Shown here piece by piece: positions 4,896 to 6,321 of a stretch of 6,321 nucleotides of DNA. The translations under genes were made by a program, and so were the position numbers. The notes below the pieces were generated by a model, which saw nothing but the letters and a program-made list of their open reading frames with translations, was not told the DNA's origin and did not search any database. This DNA comes from Acidobacteriota bacterium. GTDB lineage: Bacteria > Acidobacteriota > Polarisedimenticolia > J045. The DNA lies in the NCBI GenBank assembly GCA_027064265.1, contig JAMOQA010000540.1, forward strand, positions 1 through 6,321, given 5' to 3'. Every line of letters starts with the position of its first letter. Position 1 is the stretch's first letter.

Positions 4896-6321
4896 GTGAG
4901 TGCCCTTGCCACCCTGCGCCACGTGCGCCAGATGAGCCCCGCGGACGTCGAGGCCTTCCTCGGCCGGGACCACGTCGTCCGCCGGGCGGAGCGGTACGCG
5001 GAAGAAGGCCGGGTCGACGCCCTGTGGGTCGACGAGCACGGCCTGCGGGCTCACGTCATCGGGGGAGCCGACACCCCGTACCACTGCGTCCTCCGGCTGT
5101 GGGAGGGGGAGCTGGAGGCGGAGTGCTCGTGTCCCTACAGCCGGGGTGTCTGCTGGCACGCCGGGGCGGTCCTGTTCGTCCTCCAGGACGACCAGGAGCT
5201 GGCGGCCCGGCTCGAGGAAAAGGCCCTGGCCCTGGCCCGCGGCAAGGACCGGCCCGCGGCGGGCGAGGCCGCCGCAGGTCCCCGGGGAGGAGAGGGGGAG
5301 GGCGAGGCAAGCGCCGCGGGGGAGGAGACGGCAGCGGGAACCCGGGAGGAGATCCGGGAGGAACTGCGGGAGATGCTCCTCGCCTGGCCCCGGGCGCTGG
5401 TCGTCGATCTCCTCGCGGAGGCGGCGGCGATGCACCGTTCCGTGGAGATCCTGGTGCGGGAACGCCGGCCCGGACCCTCGGCACTGGACCTCAGGATCCT
5501 CTCCCAGGCGGCCCGTGCCGCCCTCCGGCCCGGCGCCCGTCCCACCCGCTGGGAGCTGCCGCGCATGGCGGCCGACCTGCGGGAGGTCGTCCGGAGCGCC
5601 ACCCGGCTCCTCGGGGGAAGCGAGCCGGAGGCCGCCCTCGACCTGGTGCTGGAGATCGCCGCCCGGGCCTGGCACCGGCTCGAGGAGGTGGACGACCGGG
5701 ACGGCGCGCTGCTGCGCCTCGTCCGGGACTCGCTCCGGGAGTGGTGCCGGGGCTGGCAGGAGGTGCCCGGCCGGGACCGGCCGGGCATCGCCCGGGAACT
5801 CTTCGGCTGGATCATCGACGATCCCGCGGGGGCGGTGACCGATGGACTGGTCCTGGACGCCGCGGAAGCCCTGGGCAATGCGGGCCTCGAGGCGCTGGAG
5901 AAGCTCCTCCGACCCGCCCTCGACGAACGCCTCGCCCACCGGGTGCCGGGCGCCCCCGACGACGACGAGCTCCTGCCGGCCGACCCGGTGGCCTCCCGTC
6001 TCCGGGGCGCGCTCCGGGAGGTGGCGGAGGTTCGCGGCGACCTCGAGGCGTTCCTCGCCGCCTGCGACCACGGGGGGAGGGACGGCGCCGCGATCGTCGC
6101 CGCGGTCCGGCGGCTCCGCCACGAGGGCCGGTTCGACGAGGCCCTCGCCTGGGCGGAACGGGGTCGGCGGCGCGCGCGGGGCAGCGCCCGGGCCGAGCTG
6201 GAGGACCTGCGGGTCTCCCTCCTGCAGGCGACGGGGCGCCGCCGGGAGGCCGTCGAGGCGGCCTGGGAGCTCTTCCTCGCCGAGCCCGGAACCGGCTCGT
6301 TCCGACGCCTGCTCGAGACGG
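4896..6321 (+). CDS. SWIM zinc-finger protein with helical C-terminal region (3' end beyond window)
   Basis: 475 codons are visible with no stop before the window end, so the protein is C-terminally incomplete here. Residues 77-88 hold the SWIM zinc-binding motif CxCx6CxH (Cys77, Cys79, Cys86, His88) in a typical setting: a beta-rich stretch before it and HAGAVLFVL after it. SWIM domains are known zinc-binding modules for DNA or protein interaction. A Gly/Glu/Ala-rich low-complexity linker (about 117-150) joins it to a long, charged, probably all-helical region from about 150 onward. This ends in TPR-like helices, with GRFDEA at 411-416 and GRRREA at 447-452. The layout resembles SWIM proteins with a large helical C-terminal domain such as DUF6880, but I cannot confirm that family. 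It is a cytoplasmic protein without membrane segments. It is transcribed divergently from the Ser/Thr kinase across 72 bp, suggesting a functional link. Its specific function is unknown. Confidence 0.9.
   Translation, partial: MSALATLRHVRQMSPADVEAFLGRDHVVRRAERYAEEGRVDALWVDEHGLRAHVIGGADTPYHCVLRLWEGELEAECSCPYSRGVCWHAGAVLFVLQDDQELAARLEEKALALARGKDRPAAGEAAAGPRGGEGEGEASAAGEETAAGTREEIREELREMLLAWPRALVVDLLAEAAAMHRSVEILVRERRPGPSALDLRILSQAARAALRPGARPTRWELPRMAADLREVVRSATRLLGGSEPEAALDLVLEIAARAWHRLEEVDDRDGALLRLVRDSLREWCRGWQEVPGRDRPGIARELFGWIIDDPAGAVTDGLVLDAAEALGNAGLEALEKLLRPALDERLAHRVPGAPDDDELLPADPVASRLRGALREVAEVRGDLEAFLAACDHGGRDGAAIVAAVRRLRHEGRFDEALAWAERGRRRARGSARAELEDLRVSLLQATGRRREAVEAAWELFLAEPGTGSFRRLLET

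Noticed and set aside
4824..6122. The minus-strand kinase frame stays open for 433 more codons upstream of its ATG, opposite the SWIM gene
   Set aside because: The plus strand here encodes a protein with a clear SWIM motif and a strong ribosome binding site. The extension lacks recognisable domains and the 13-residue array begins only after the ATG at 4823. The open frame is a by-product of GC-rich codons.

Overview
The window is very GC-rich and carries three protein genes on both strands. All three use strongly GC-biased codons. The mix of a large soluble Hanks-type Ser/Thr kinase, a hybrid histidine kinase and a SWIM zinc-finger protein fits a signalling-rich, high-GC environmental bacterium such as an Acidobacteriota, Myxococcota or Gemmatimonadota relative. 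The sequence does not settle the phylum. I see no phage, transposon, CRISPR or RNA genes.

Layout, left to right. (1) 6-1424, minus strand: a complete hybrid histidine kinase (two membrane segments, HisKA, HATPase, receiver) with no recognisable sensor domain. (2) 1425-1853: a 429-bp non-coding gap holding a plausible promoter for the histidine kinase, a threefold 13-bp tandem repeat, a perfect 8+8 bp inverted repeat and a weak hairpin behind the Ser/Thr kinase gene. (3) 1854-4823, minus strand: a 989-residue soluble protein with a long alpha-solenoid, a catalytically dead pseudokinase and an intact Ser/Thr kinase. (4) 4824-4895: a 72-bp divergent intergenic region. (5) 4896 to the window end, plus strand: a SWIM zinc-finger protein, 475 codons visible and still open at the right edge.

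The most unusual item is the 989-residue kinase. Its N-terminal part is a nearly unbroken array of 25 units of exactly 13 residues, with Ala at unit position 6 in 24 of them. It is followed by a pseudokinase that has lost the glycine loop, the beta3 Lys, the HRD Asp and the DFG Asp, and then by a canonical active kinase at the C-terminus. A pseudokinase directly before an active kinase recalls the JAK arrangement of eukaryotes and is the reverse of the common bacterial kinase-transmembrane-sensor order.

How the genes work together is inference. The kinase and the SWIM gene share a short divergent control region and may be co-regulated. The two minus-strand genes carry almost the same core promoter motif (GGRCCCTATSTTCCC), found only twice here and each time just upstream of a start codon. 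That supports separate transcription units driven by the same type of RNA polymerase holoenzyme or regulator.
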